Position numbers and translations under genes: made by a program. A model generated the notes under the pieces. The model was not told the origin of the DNA, did no database searches, and saw only the letters and a program-made list of their open reading frames with translations. Positions 1 through 8,869 of a stretch of DNA of 18,378 nucleotides are shown here, in pieces; positions within the stretch are counted from its first letter, which is position 1, and each line of letters opens with the position of its first letter. The stretch comes from an uncultured Acetatifactor sp. (GTDB taxonomy: Bacteria > Bacillota > Clostridia > Lachnospirales > Lachnospiraceae), in assembly GCA_910577235.1 (NCBI GenBank), contig CAJTMX010000049.1, positions 1 to 18,378 of the forward strand, in the 5' to 3' direction.

Positions 1-84
1 TCCCACGCGGCACGGACCCACTCTGTACACTGTGTTTCCGCATTCCCATCCGGTCTTTCTCATTCCCGCGCGGCACGGACCCAC
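1..84. repeat. Direct repeat pair, 21 bp, at the left edge
   Basis: A 21-bp unit (core CGCGGCACGGACCCAC) occurs at 1-21 and again at 64-84, a 63-bp period, with one mismatch (A/G at the fifth base). The following bases are also loosely alike (CTCTGTACAC versus CCCTTACACA). On the minus strand, downstream of the GH31 stop, the core reads GTGGGTCCGTGCCGCG. The array may continue to the left of the window. It lies in the 125 bp beyond the GH31 gene; I see no coding sequence or convincing terminator there. Confidence 0.6.
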
Positions 85-125
85 CCTTACACACAATGTC
101 CCGTAGGCAGAACCGTGTTACACGC

Positions 126-2108
126 TCAGGTCTCAAAGCATTTCAGCACTTCCGCGCCCTCCCGGACAAAGACAATAAATTCGTCCAATTCCGCGTGGCA
201 GGTGAGCCATCTGCCGCCATCCTCCACATGTCCGTCCCGGGTCAGCACCCATTTGCCCGCAGGCAGATACACCCGGCGCTCCACCGCGCCCTGCTCATAG
301 ATGGGTGCCACCAGCAGATCCGCGCCATAAAAATATTGGTCCTCCAGAGTATAACACTGTTCGTCCTCCGGGAACTCCCAGAACATGGGCCGCATGACGG
401 GCGCGCCGGTACGGCTGGCCTCGTCCATATAATAACAGGTGTAGTCTTTCAACTTTTCCCGCAGTTCTATGAGATTCTTCAAGATCGGATAGTTGCGCTC
501 TCCAAAGCTCCAGATCTCATTGTCGCCGCCGCTGGGCTCCTTGACGCCTGGATGGCGCTGTTTGTACCAGGAGGGACGCAATCTCGATCCGTGAAGCCTC
601 ATCACCGGGCAAAATACGCCGAACTGGAACCATCTGACGATCAATTCCCGGAAGTACTCGCTCTCGATATCCCCCGAGAGGAATCCGCCGATATCCGAAT
701 TCCACCACGGAATACCACACATCCCCATGGACAGGCCGCTCTCTATGCTCATCTTCAGATTGTGAAAGCTGGAGGGAATGTCTCCGTTCCAAACGATGGC
801 TCCGTATTTCTGACTGCCCGGATATGCCGCGCGGGTCAGGGATACGATCTCCTCCTCCCCCTCCTCTTTCAATCCCTCATAAAAAGTTTTCGCGTAATAA
901 TAGGGGTACATCTGCGCCACCTGCGCTCCGTTGCCCAGATAGTATTTAAGGTGCCCCGGCTGCTGGGGATGTACCTCCGGCTCCGCCTCGTCCAGCCAGA
1001 AAGTCTTGATCCCGTGGCGGTAATAATTTTCCTTTGCCTTGCCCCACACAAACCTGCGGGTCTCCGGATTCATGGGGTCGATAAAGGTCTGCTGCCCGTA
1101 GAAATCAAAGGTGCCAAACTGCCCGTTCTCCGTGCGCACCAACATGTTGCCCTCGCTCATCTCGGCGTAATTCTCACTGGCGGGATTGATGGTGGGCCAG
1201 ATGGACACCACCGGGTGTATGCCAAGCTCCTCCAGTTCCCGGCACATGGCGTCCGGGTCCGGCCAGTACTTGGGATCAAACTTCCACTCCCCCTGCTCCG
1301 TCCAGTGAAAATAGTCGATTACGATGGCGTCGATGGGAATCCCTCTCTTTTTGTATTCCCGCGCCACCTCCAGCAGGTCTTCCTGGCTCTCATAGCGCAG
1401 CTTGCACTGCCAGTATCCCGCCGCCCAGCGGGGAAACTTAGGCGCGTAACCCGTGAGATCACAGTATCTTACCATGGTCTGGGCGGGCGTCTCACCCGCG
1501 TATATAAAGTAGTCCGCCTGATAGGCACTGTCCGCCACAAACATGGTATGGTTGCGGGTGGTCTCGCAGCGCCCCGGGGCCGGATTGTTCCAGAAAAATC
1601 CGTAGCCCAGAGAGGAGTACAGCACCGGCAGCGTGGACTTGGTATTATAGTGAATGATCTGACTGGTGCTGCCCTTGCGGTCAAACAGGTCCTCCTGCTC
1701 CTGGCCCATGCCGTAGAAATGCTCCCCCTCATTGGCGTCAAAGATCACCTTGACTTGGTAATGGTCCCCCTCCACATGCATGTTGCGGTTGGTGTAGTCC
1801 CCTTCAAAGCGGGTGTGCAGGATCTGCTGCCCCTTGCGATAATAGGTGATAATGCCGCCGTACCAGGGGTTTCCCGCCTCTATGGTGGCGCTGACCATAC
1901 CGTTTACGATGGTGGCCTTTTTCTCGTCCCCCGACACCAGGCATTCATCCTGGGTGGCAGGCTCCAGCACCGTCCACTTTTCATCGGAGATCCGTCCGTT
2001 TTTCGTGCTGCGGCAGCGCAGACAATCCCTGCCGTAAGGCTCTATCACTGTCAGCTCGTCCTTGCGCTGAAAAACCAGCCTTTTGTCCTCTATCCTGATC
2101 TTTCCCAT
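126..2108 (-). CDS. Glycoside hydrolase family 31 (alpha-xylosidase/alpha-glucosidase type)
   Basis: 660-aa retaining alpha-glycosidase. An N-terminal beta-sandwich region (about 1-225) precedes a TIM barrel (about 226-560) and C-terminal beta domains. The GH31 hallmarks are visible: nucleophile Asp373 in TFWLDEAEPE, probable acid/base Asp443 in VWNGDIPSS, and the GIPWWNSDIGGF block at about 465-476. There is no signal peptide, so it is probably cytoplasmic. I chose the ATG at 2108 because GGAGAAAGAGGC lies directly upstream; an in-frame extension to 2165 has no such site. It is the last visible gene of the MCP-esterase-GH43-GH43-GH31 operon, but a 192-bp gap with palindromes separates it from the GH43 gene, so it may also have separate control. 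With GH43 neighbours, removal of alpha-xylose from xyloglucan- or xylan-type oligosaccharides is a reasonable guess; sequence alone does not separate xylosidase from glucosidase. Confidence 0.93.
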   Translation of the reverse strand: MGKIRIEDKRLVFQRKDELTVIEPYGRDCLRCRSTKNGRISDEKWTVLEPATQDECLVSGDEKKATIVNGMVSATIEAGNPWYGGIITYYRKGQQILHTRFEGDYTNRNMHVEGDHYQVKVIFDANEGEHFYGMGQEQEDLFDRKGSTSQIIHYNTKSTLPVLYSSLGYGFFWNNPAPGRCETTRNHTMFVADSAYQADYFIYAGETPAQTMVRYCDLTGYAPKFPRWAAGYWQCKLRYESQEDLLEVAREYKKRGIPIDAIVIDYFHWTEQGEWKFDPKYWPDPDAMCRELEELGIHPVVSIWPTINPASENYAEMSEGNMLVRTENGQFGTFDFYGQQTFIDPMNPETRRFVWGKAKENYYRHGIKTFWLDEAEPEVHPQQPGHLKYYLGNGAQVAQMYPYYYAKTFYEGLKEEGEEEIVSLTRAAYPGSQKYGAIVWNGDIPSSFHNLKMSIESGLSMGMCGIPWWNSDIGGFLSGDIESEYFRELIVRWFQFGVFCPVMRLHGSRLRPSWYKQRHPGVKEPSGGDNEIWSFGERNYPILKNLIELREKLKDYTCYYMDEASRTGAPVMRPMFWEFPEDEQCYTLEDQYFYGADLLVAPIYEQGAVERRVYLPAGKWVLTRDGHVEDGGRWLTCHAELDEFIVFVREGAEVLKCFET

Positions 2109-2300
2109 GCCTCTTTCTCCTCTTATCCAAACATAAGTCCTAGAATTAGGGGGGCTAATTTTCACAAACTTTTAGCCAGATAGACTCACCCTAATCTTAA
2201 AGCATAAGTCCTGCCACTTGCAAAACTGTTTATTGCACATACTATTATTCCGTGAGCGGGCTGTGTGTAACAAGATTGTTCCGCAGTCATCCACAACCGC
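2109..2300 (-). promoter_or_regulatory. Intergenic region with nested palindromes before GH31
   Basis: This 192-bp gap is long for an operon of closely spaced genes. It holds AATTAG-GGGGG-CTAATT (2144-2160), GGCTAA/TTAGCC arms (2153-2158 and 2172-2177) and ATTAGGG/CCCTAAT arms (2145-2151 and 2189-2195). These share bases, so only some can form together. A direct repeat CATAAGTCC lies at about 2132-2140 and 2203-2211. No strong promoter is seen; a weak TTGCAA box lies upstream of the palindromes. Possible roles are an operator or an mRNA-processing structure. Confidence 0.45.
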
Positions 2301-3689
2301 TTATAGCGGAAGATGCAGCAGCGGCAATCCCTGCTCGCTTATATACACCCTGTGGAACGTGGTGCACCGCATATTATACTTATCACGTTCCTGGGCATGA
2401 TACGCGATCATCAGCTCCCCGTTCTCATCGCGGAAGAAGGAATTGTGCCCCGGTCCTTCAATGCCCTCTATCGAACCTCTGTGGAGCATGGCCGCCGGCT
2501 CTTTGTACCAATTCCCCACATCCAGCAGATCGTCCTTCTGATCCGCCACCAGATATCCCACGGCATAGGTGGGGTCGCAGGCTCCGCCGCCGGAGTAGGC
2601 CAGATACACCTTATCCTCCAGGAGCAGCGGGTAAGGGCCTTCGTTGTTGATGGTACCGCGCTGGTTCTCCCAGCCATACAGAGGTCTGGACAACAGCACC
2701 GGCTCGCTGGTCAGCACCCAGGGCCGCGTCTCGTCGGTGGTGGCGATATACAGCATGGAGCCCGTGTCCGCCGCCGTGCCGATACCATAGCGGTAAGACC
2801 AGACCAGATAGGACTTCCCCCCGGCCTTAAAATAGGTCATGTCCAGAGATATCCCGCTCTCCGTCAAAAAGCTCCCGTCCTGCCTGCACACCCGCACCGG
2901 CACTTCCCAGTCCCCGGGATCTGTCAGGCGACCGCCCTCCTTCAAGCGCATCATATGGCATTGGGGAGCCCACTGTCTGCCTCCCACAGCAAACAGGATA
3001 TAAGCCCTCCCGCCGATCACATGGAACTCCGGCGCCCAAAAAGTCTGAATGAACTCTTTGCCTTCGTCATAGTCCAGAATACGGTACGGCTCCGCCCCCA
3101 CCTCAAAAAGCCCTGCCACCGAGTCTGACTCCCGGATAAACAGGCCTATATTGTTATTGTTGTCGTTGGTAGCCAGAAAATACCATTTTCCCTCCCAGTG
3201 AAAGATCACAGGGTCCGCCCAACCCACGGCCAGGGGAAACTCTACCTTTTTCAGTTCTGTCCGGGGCTGCACTGCCCAGCGGCTGCGGATCTTTTCCCAC
3301 TGTTCCGGAGATATATCCAACTGCTGTCCGGCCCGGTCATACGCCTGCTGCCATTCTCCCGGCACCGCCGATTCCTGCCAAAACCGCAGAAAATCCTCTG
3401 TTCTCCAGAGGATCAGTTCTTCTCCCACAGGATTCCCCTCCGGGTCCGCCGGGCGGGCCAGAACACCGTATCCCTTGTCCAGAGACAGTATCCTGGGATC
3501 TCTGATCCCCCGGGGAGCAATGGTATCGTCGGGGCGTATCTTCGCCTCGGCATAGAGAATGCCATATCCCTGATTCAAGGGAAACTCCTGTCCGTTTTCC
3601 TCCACATATGCCATATGTACGCTGTCTGCCAGCGCCCGTGGACAATGCGGCTCCGATACTTCCCCTGTATATACCCGCAGATATCCCAT
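2301..3689 (-). CDS. Glycoside hydrolase family 43 protein (1)
   Basis: 462-aa inverting glycosidase with the GH43 five-bladed beta-propeller. The probable catalytic triad is visible: general base Asp159 in GWADPVIFHWEGKWYF, pKa-modulating Asp283 in SLDMTYFKAGGKSY, and general acid Glu350 in INNEGPYPLL. A WAPEFH blade motif lies at 218-223. An N-terminal extension of about 145 residues contains a second propeller-like segment (GIRDPRILSL), longer than minimal GH43 proteins. There is no signal peptide. Its RBS (TAAGGAGGGCAAA) includes the stop codon of the upstream GH43 gene only 10 bp away, which suggests translational coupling. Alpha-L-arabinofuranosidase or beta-xylosidase activity is likely; the exact substrate cannot be read from the sequence. 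Confidence 0.92.
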   Translation of the reverse strand: MGYLRVYTGEVSEPHCPRALADSVHMAYVEENGQEFPLNQGYGILYAEAKIRPDDTIAPRGIRDPRILSLDKGYGVLARPADPEGNPVGEELILWRTEDFLRFWQESAVPGEWQQAYDRAGQQLDISPEQWEKIRSRWAVQPRTELKKVEFPLAVGWADPVIFHWEGKWYFLATNDNNNNIGLFIRESDSVAGLFEVGAEPYRILDYDEGKEFIQTFWAPEFHVIGGRAYILFAVGGRQWAPQCHMMRLKEGGRLTDPGDWEVPVRVCRQDGSFLTESGISLDMTYFKAGGKSYLVWSYRYGIGTAADTGSMLYIATTDETRPWVLTSEPVLLSRPLYGWENQRGTINNEGPYPLLLEDKVYLAYSGGGACDPTYAVGYLVADQKDDLLDVGNWYKEPAAMLHRGSIEGIEGPGHNSFFRDENGELMIAYHAQERDKYNMRCTTFHRVYISEQGLPLLHLPL

Positions 3690-3699
3690 TTTGCCCTCC

Positions 3700-5100
3700 T
3701 TATCTCAGTTCAAAGCCTTTCAGCATGGCGTTACCCTGGCCCCGGAAAGTCAGATACAGCGCGTATTCCCCCTTGGGCAGAGTGATCTCTGCCTGAGATT
3801 CCTCCCACACGTTGGCATATTCCACGGGAAGCTCCGCCAACACCTTCCCGTTTGGCTCCGTCCTCACTTCCAGTACGCCCTTGGCGTAACCTCTTGTCCA
3901 GACATGAATCCGATTCGCCTCCGTGCCCCGGAAAAACTTGAAACCCGCCGTGGCTCCGTCCTGAATATTGCCTATATATCCCTCGTTTTCGTCTCCGTCC
4001 CGCCCGTCCTGCATGACTCTCGGCTGGTCCGCGCCGCCCACATAGACCGCAGGCGACTGTGTGAACAGATTACATGCCAGATAGGCGGGGTAATATCCCT
4101 TGCCGGGCAGCGGCCCGTCATTCAATCCGCAGGAAGTCAACTGGGCCTGTTGGATGCTGCCGTCCCCGTTGACCGTCAATTTCTCCGCGCAGCCCTGCCT
4201 GCTGTACCAGGTGCCATTGGTCTGTCGGTGGTAAAAGACATAGGACTGTCCCTGAATCTCCACTATACTGCCGTGATTGTTGGCCCCATAAGCCGCCGGC
4301 TGCTCAGCGGGCTTGTAACTGTCTATATGCAGATCACTGTTGCTCACCAGCACTCCGCCATAGCGGAAATCCCCGGTTGGCCTTTTGCTGGTGGCGTAGC
4401 AGAGTTCATGCATCACCTGGGATGAATATATAAAATAATAGGTATTTCCCTTTTTTCGGATAGAGGGAGCCTCAAAAAAGGCGTGACCCTCATACTCTGT
4501 CCCGGCGCTGTACTCACATCCGGGCACTATGATCCTGGGAGACTCCTGGATGGTCAACATATCTCCGCCCAGTACCGTCACCATGGCTCCGTGCCGGGAT
4601 TTGTCACCCCTGCCGCAGAAACCGGTGTACAGATAAGTCCTGTCCCCCTCCGTCAGCACGCCGGGGTCAAACTGGGGCTCATCCCCCGCCCGCTCTCCCA
4701 GCAGCGCGCCATCCATATAGTGCACATAGCCGTAAAATTCATATTTTCCCGCCGGGGTGTCACAGACCGCCACGGACACTACGGATACCTTGTCAAGCAC
4801 ATAGTACAGATAGTATCTGCCGTCCGGTCCCACCGTAACGTCAGGCGCATAGAGACACATCTTTCCCGCCTTGTTAAACGGATCGTCCGTCTTTTTGTAG
4901 ATCACGCCCTCATACCGCCAGTTGCCCAGATCGTCCACCGGAGCGGACCAGCATACATAGTCCCCCATGCAGAACACATACCCATTGTAAAAATCATGTG
5001 AGCCGTACACGTATACCCTGTCTCCGAACACATAAGGCTCCGCGTCCGGTATGTATTCCCAGGAGGGCAGATATGGATTCCATGCCTGTTTCTTGCTCAT
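3700..5100 (-). CDS. Glycoside hydrolase family 43 protein (2) with C-terminal CBM6-like domain
   Basis: 466-aa protein. The propeller (about 8-325) carries base Asp19 in YIPDAEPYVFGDRVYVYGSH, modulator Asp145 in PQFDPGVLTEGDRTYLY, and acid Glu210 in FFEAPSIRKKGNTYYFIYS. The last 130 residues look like a beta-sandwich module resembling CBM6 (FKFFRGTEANRIHVWTRG through YALYLTFRG), a layout common in GH43 xylosidase/arabinofuranosidase proteins. There is no signal peptide, so it is probably cytoplasmic. The start ATG has GAGG about 11 bases upstream, a modest site. It lies 62 bp after the esterase gene and 10 bp before the other GH43 gene. The two GH43 proteins differ in architecture, so they probably cut different linkages of the same oligosaccharides. 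Confidence 0.92.
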   Translation of the reverse strand: MSKKQAWNPYLPSWEYIPDAEPYVFGDRVYVYGSHDFYNGYVFCMGDYVCWSAPVDDLGNWRYEGVIYKKTDDPFNKAGKMCLYAPDVTVGPDGRYYLYYVLDKVSVVSVAVCDTPAGKYEFYGYVHYMDGALLGERAGDEPQFDPGVLTEGDRTYLYTGFCGRGDKSRHGAMVTVLGGDMLTIQESPRIIVPGCEYSAGTEYEGHAFFEAPSIRKKGNTYYFIYSSQVMHELCYATSKRPTGDFRYGGVLVSNSDLHIDSYKPAEQPAAYGANNHGSIVEIQGQSYVFYHRQTNGTWYSRQGCAEKLTVNGDGSIQQAQLTSCGLNDGPLPGKGYYPAYLACNLFTQSPAVYVGGADQPRVMQDGRDGDENEGYIGNIQDGATAGFKFFRGTEANRIHVWTRGYAKGVLEVRTEPNGKVLAELPVEYANVWEESQAEITLPKGEYALYLTFRGQGNAMLKGFELR

Positions 5101-5162
5101 ATTAACTATTACCTCATTTCCTCATAACAATATCCGGTCAAGCGGCCACCGTTATGCCAGTA

Positions 5163-6689
5163 TTACTGTGTTAGCCTCTCAGTTAAATGTTCCGTAAGAA
5201 AACGCATAAAAGGAGAATCTTTCTCCGGTCCGGGCATGGGACCCTCCGATGTGAAAACCATCTCCCAGGGATTATCCGCCGTGTAGGTATGCCATTGGGG
5301 CATCCGGCTGCCGTCCGCGTCTTCTCCGTTGGGGTCTCCCGTCTTGATAAAATTGACCCAATAATTGCACATCTGTCTGGCCAGGTCAAAGTGTTTTCCC
5401 GTAAAGGGTCTCCAACACTTTCCCAATGTCTCAAAGAAAAACCACAGGTCCACCGAGTGAAAGGCACCGGGATGATCCCAGCCGGGAATATCCGCCGCAA
5501 AGCGGTAATAGTAATTCTGACAGCAACGCCTCTTCCGCTCATCCTGTAAGAATGCGCTCTTTACCGTACACTCAATGCCGCTCACCGGCGCATACCCCTC
5601 CTGGGCCGTCGCATTCCCCGCCTCCGGAAATGCAAGGAACCGCTGCGCCTTCTCCCCGAATATCTCCCCAACGCACTCCCTGTATTCCTCTTCCGTAGAT
5701 GCCGTTATCATATTGGGAAATTCATCTGTCGTATTGCCCGACATCAGCGGAACCTGTATACACTCTCCCCGCAAATACCGTCCCACGGGTTCGCCGGGGC
5801 AGAAATGGCCGTCCACACAAAAACTCATACGGGGATGGTCTTTGGCATACTCCGCATACCTGTCCCTTATGTATATGGCGTCAAGTTCTCTAGCCTCGGC
5901 GATGCTGCCAACTCCCAGCGCTCTCAAAAAATCTATGCCCTTTGCCTCCGCTTTCTCCAGACTGCCCGGCATGATAAACGCGTCCTCCCCATAGGGGCTG
6001 CGGATCATGCCGCTGAACACCGCCGCCCTCTGAAACAATCCCTCATTGTCCGGACAGTTTATCTGAGCCAATACGCTGGCTCCGCCGGCGGACTGGCCTG
6101 CCAGCGTGATCTGCTCCGGATCTCCGCCGAAAGCGGCAATATTGCGGATGACCCATCTCAGCCCCGCCTGTTGGTCCAGACAACCGAAATTGGTGGGGGT
6201 AAGGGGCTGCTCAGCCGTCAGCTCCGGATGCGCCATAAATCCCAGCGCTCCCAGACGGTAGTTGACGGATACGACGATCACGCCTCTTCTGGCCAATCTC
6301 TCCCCGTCAAACTCCATCTCCGCCGTATATCCCCACTGAAATGCGCCGCCAAAATACCAGATCAGTACCGGCAGTTTTTCATCGGGGCTGCCGGCCCCCG
6401 TCCATATATTCAGATACAGACAGTCCTCGCTCATGGGTATCTCAGGGTCCACATGCCACTCCCTGCAATAGATATCCGTACCCAGCCCCGGTGTGTCCTG
6501 GACGGAGATCGGCGCAAATTCAAAGGCATCTCTGATCCCCTCCCAGTTCCGGCAAGGCTGGGGTGCCCGCCATCTGTTCTCCCCCGTGGGCGGCGCGGCA
6601 AAAGGAATACCCTTAAAGACTGTCACTCTGGGGTCCGCACCGGGTAGTCCCCTCACCATGCCGTTTTCTGTTTTTGCTATTCTGAGCAT
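5163..6689 (-). CDS. Type-B carboxylesterase/lipase family protein
   Basis: 508-aa alpha/beta hydrolase of the PnbA/cholinesterase-like family. The nucleophile elbow is GQSAGG with Ser200. The rest of the triad is probably Glu323 (SGNTTDEFP) and His411 (PGAFHSVDLWFFFET). The SEDCLYLNIW block (87-96) and VSVNYRLGALGF (140-151) are family signatures. The oxyanion-hole loop reads WYFGGAF (111-117), with Phe where many relatives have His. There is no signal peptide. It begins 23 bp after the MCP stop and has an AGGGGG ribosome site, so it belongs to the same transcript. Among GH43 and GH31 genes it probably removes acetyl or other ester groups from imported hemicellulose fragments. That substrate is inferred from context. 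Confidence 0.9.
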   Translation of the reverse strand: MLRIAKTENGMVRGLPGADPRVTVFKGIPFAAPPTGENRWRAPQPCRNWEGIRDAFEFAPISVQDTPGLGTDIYCREWHVDPEIPMSEDCLYLNIWTGAGSPDEKLPVLIWYFGGAFQWGYTAEMEFDGERLARRGVIVVSVNYRLGALGFMAHPELTAEQPLTPTNFGCLDQQAGLRWVIRNIAAFGGDPEQITLAGQSAGGASVLAQINCPDNEGLFQRAAVFSGMIRSPYGEDAFIMPGSLEKAEAKGIDFLRALGVGSIAEARELDAIYIRDRYAEYAKDHPRMSFCVDGHFCPGEPVGRYLRGECIQVPLMSGNTTDEFPNMITASTEEEYRECVGEIFGEKAQRFLAFPEAGNATAQEGYAPVSGIECTVKSAFLQDERKRRCCQNYYYRFAADIPGWDHPGAFHSVDLWFFFETLGKCWRPFTGKHFDLARQMCNYWVNFIKTGDPNGEDADGSRMPQWHTYTADNPWEMVFTSEGPMPGPEKDSPFMRFLTEHLTERLTQ

Positions 6690-6712
6690 ACTTCCCCCTC
6701 TGTTTTCCCCTA

Positions 6713-8755
6713 TTATTGTGTAAACCTGTCTACCACAGAACTGATCTCGCTGGCATTGTTCTTGTTTGTAATGCTGACGTTCTGCAGCTCTTCCGCAGTA
6801 ATGTTGGTGCGCTCGATCTTGGCAACGATCTCATCCACGCCCTGCTCGTTCTCCTTGGAAGCTGACTGAATCACATTCATGCGGTCTCTGATGCTGGACA
6901 CGGAATCAATAAAGCCCTCGGAACTCTCCTCGATCTCTCCGATGGCACTGCGGATATCCGCCACGGAATCGCCATACTCTTTGGCAATCCCGGCAAACTC
7001 ACGGAATCTCCCTGAAACGTCTCCCTCCATGAAACCGATAATGTCGTCCACACACTCCTGCACGTTGGCTATATTGCTGTTGATCTCCTCACAGATATCC
7101 GAGATCTGTTTGGCTGTTGCAGACGAGTTGGAGGCCAGGTTGCCAATCTCCTGTGCCACCACCGCAAATCCTCTTCCCTGTTCTCCCGCTCTCGCTGCCT
7201 CAATGGAGGCATTTAGGGACAGAAGGTTGGTCTGGCTGGCAATATCCAATATCTGTTTCGCCATCTCGTTCACCCGGGTAAGAGACTGGAGATTCAGCAT
7301 GGCCGCTTCCATATTGCTGCGGTTCTGACGGATCTTTACTTCAGCCTCCTCCAGGGCATTGCCTGCCATGTTCTTCATATTCTCAGCCGTCTCGATGAGC
7401 TGTCTGCTCTTCTTATCGCCTGTCTTCACCTTTTCCACCACATAGCCCACCAGCTCGGATATCTTTTCAATCTCACCCACTACATTGCCGATGGCACCGT
7501 TGGTGGTAACAATGCTGGCCGCCAGCTCCTCGGTGGTGGCGGAATTGTCGCCCACATACTCGATCAGCGTCTTGGTGGCATCATTCATGGTTGCCGTGGA
7601 CAGTTCCAGGGAATCCGTACAGCCCTGCAGCGTAGTCACAATGCCGCGCAGCGTATCATACAGAGAACCCATGGCGGACGCGATCTGACCGGTCTCGCTC
7701 TTACCGCCCATATATTTTCCCAGCTCCATGGGGGGCTTAAGTTCCAGATTTTTCATGCTTAAAATAGATTTCTTAACCACATCCAGCGGTTTGACGCAAA
7801 GTTTCACAGATATCCATGCCAGTACCAATATCAGTACATACGCGCCTATACATATCACTGCCAGAATATTTCTGCTGGAATATGCCTCCGCATATATCTC
7901 GCTGCGGCTGTCGCTGAGTACCACGGCCCAGCCCCGCTCCGGTATGGCCTGATAAGCCGCAATGCTCTTTACACCCTGTTCGGAAACATATTCCATGTTT
8001 CCTCTGGAAGAGCCGCCCGCCACCGCAGATATGACGGACTGCAGCATCTGATCCTCTATAGGCGTAGCCATACGCTCTTCCTCTTCATCAAAGATATGTA
8101 CGGCAGTAGCGGTATTGATCATATAGTCGCGGGCATTTTCCATGCCGCCTACGCCGAGTCCGTCCAGCAGCCCTTTCAAGCTGTCGGCAAACTGCGCGCC
8201 GCCCACATAGCCCAGTATTGTCTTGCCGTCCGTGTCATACACGGGGCAATACAGTGACAGGGCCAACTTCTGGGATGCCGGGGAGATGATGATACCGGTG
8301 TTGTAGATGTCTCCCGCCGCCGTCATGGCATCCTGCAGCTGCTTAAGCGGGTCCCCCTCGCGGGTGGTGATACCCACCACCGCAGGATTGGAATGCGTCA
8401 GAACATGGGTATTCCACTCCGCGATATAGATTCCTTCCCATCCGTCTAACCCGGCAAAAAAGTTCTCCGTATATGCCTGTGCCTCTTTCACTGTAGCGGC
8501 ATCCGTGGGCGCTTTCAACAGTTCGGCTACCACCGGTGCCTTGCTGTAGGCGATCAGCAGTTTTTCCGCCTTGTCCACGTACTCCTCAATGATCTCCGTC
8601 TTGGCTTCCAGGGAGGTCTGCATGTTGTCTACCGCCGTATTCCGCATAGTCAGCATCATACTGCGGCTGGCTGTCAAAAACAGCAGCAACATACATGCGG
8701 CTGTCACTATAGAGATAATGGCGGTGATTACTGTACTCATTTTCAAGTTTTTCAT
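6713..8755 (-). CDS. Methyl-accepting chemotaxis protein (Cache-type sensor)
   Basis: 680-aa transmembrane chemoreceptor. TM1 is about 8-29. An extracytoplasmic sensor at about 30-295 has dCache-like features (WEGIYIAEWNTHVLTHSNP, then ALSLYCPVYDTDGKTILGYVG). TM2 is about 297-319, followed by a HAMP-like linker and a long coiled-coil signalling domain. The highly conserved hairpin tip is ILDIASQTNLLSLNASIEAA (502-521) followed by RAGEQGRGFAVVAQEI. There is no C-terminal CheR-binding pentapeptide; the protein ends VVDRFTQ. AAAGGAT lies upstream of the ATG. It is the first gene after the operon promoter and is followed at 23 bp by the esterase, so an environmental receptor is apparently co-expressed with sugar-degrading enzymes. 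The ligand is unknown; a plant-cell-wall sugar is inferred from context. Confidence 0.95.
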   Translation of the reverse strand: MKNLKMSTVITAIISIVTAACMLLLFLTASRSMMLTMRNTAVDNMQTSLEAKTEIIEEYVDKAEKLLIAYSKAPVVAELLKAPTDAATVKEAQAYTENFFAGLDGWEGIYIAEWNTHVLTHSNPAVVGITTREGDPLKQLQDAMTAAGDIYNTGIIISPASQKLALSLYCPVYDTDGKTILGYVGGAQFADSLKGLLDGLGVGGMENARDYMINTATAVHIFDEEEERMATPIEDQMLQSVISAVAGGSSRGNMEYVSEQGVKSIAAYQAIPERGWAVVLSDSRSEIYAEAYSSRNILAVICIGAYVLILVLAWISVKLCVKPLDVVKKSILSMKNLELKPPMELGKYMGGKSETGQIASAMGSLYDTLRGIVTTLQGCTDSLELSTATMNDATKTLIEYVGDNSATTEELAASIVTTNGAIGNVVGEIEKISELVGYVVEKVKTGDKKSRQLIETAENMKNMAGNALEEAEVKIRQNRSNMEAAMLNLQSLTRVNEMAKQILDIASQTNLLSLNASIEAARAGEQGRGFAVVAQEIGNLASNSSATAKQISDICEEINSNIANVQECVDDIIGFMEGDVSGRFREFAGIAKEYGDSVADIRSAIGEIEESSEGFIDSVSSIRDRMNVIQSASKENEQGVDEIVAKIERTNITAEELQNVSITNKNNASEISSVVDRFTQ

Positions 8756-8786
8756 CGTTCAATTATCCTTTCATCACGTTGTGTAA

Positions 8787-8839
8787 TAACGCCTCTTCCG
8801 GCCTATGGCTCAACGCCATATTTGCCGGATTCGCCGTCA
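8787..8839 (-). promoter_or_regulatory. Structured 5' leader hairpin of the MCP operon
   Basis: The leader folds into a three-part stem. TGACG (8839-8835) pairs with CGTTA (8791-8787) with one G-U. CCGGC (8828-8824) pairs with GCCGG (8802-8798). TATGGC (8820-8815) pairs with GCCATA (8809-8804) around the loop GTTGA. An AAA/G internal loop and a GCGAAT/AAGAGG internal loop separate the stems. No U-tract follows, so it is not an intrinsic terminator. It matches no riboswitch I know; the c-di-GMP-I landmarks are absent. It lies between the promoter and the RBS. Confidence 0.5.
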
Positions 8840-8869
8840 TATTGAATTTACCGGGTTTCTTATCCTTTA

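Noticed and set aside
96..2183. Plus-strand open frame of about 695 codons
   Set aside because: It lies opposite the GH31 gene, which has clear catalytic motifs and an RBS. The plus-strand product has no recognisable domain; GC-rich codon usage keeps the opposite frame open.
2313..3128. Plus-strand frame of 271 codons
   Set aside because: Antisense shadow of the GH43 gene, with no RBS or domain. The same applies to the long plus-strand frames at 3691-4425 and 5805-6647.
8756..8863. c-di-GMP-I (GEMM) riboswitch in the MCP leader
   Set aside because: The GACGCAAAGCC-type core and the GNRA tetraloop/receptor are not present, although the leader is structured.
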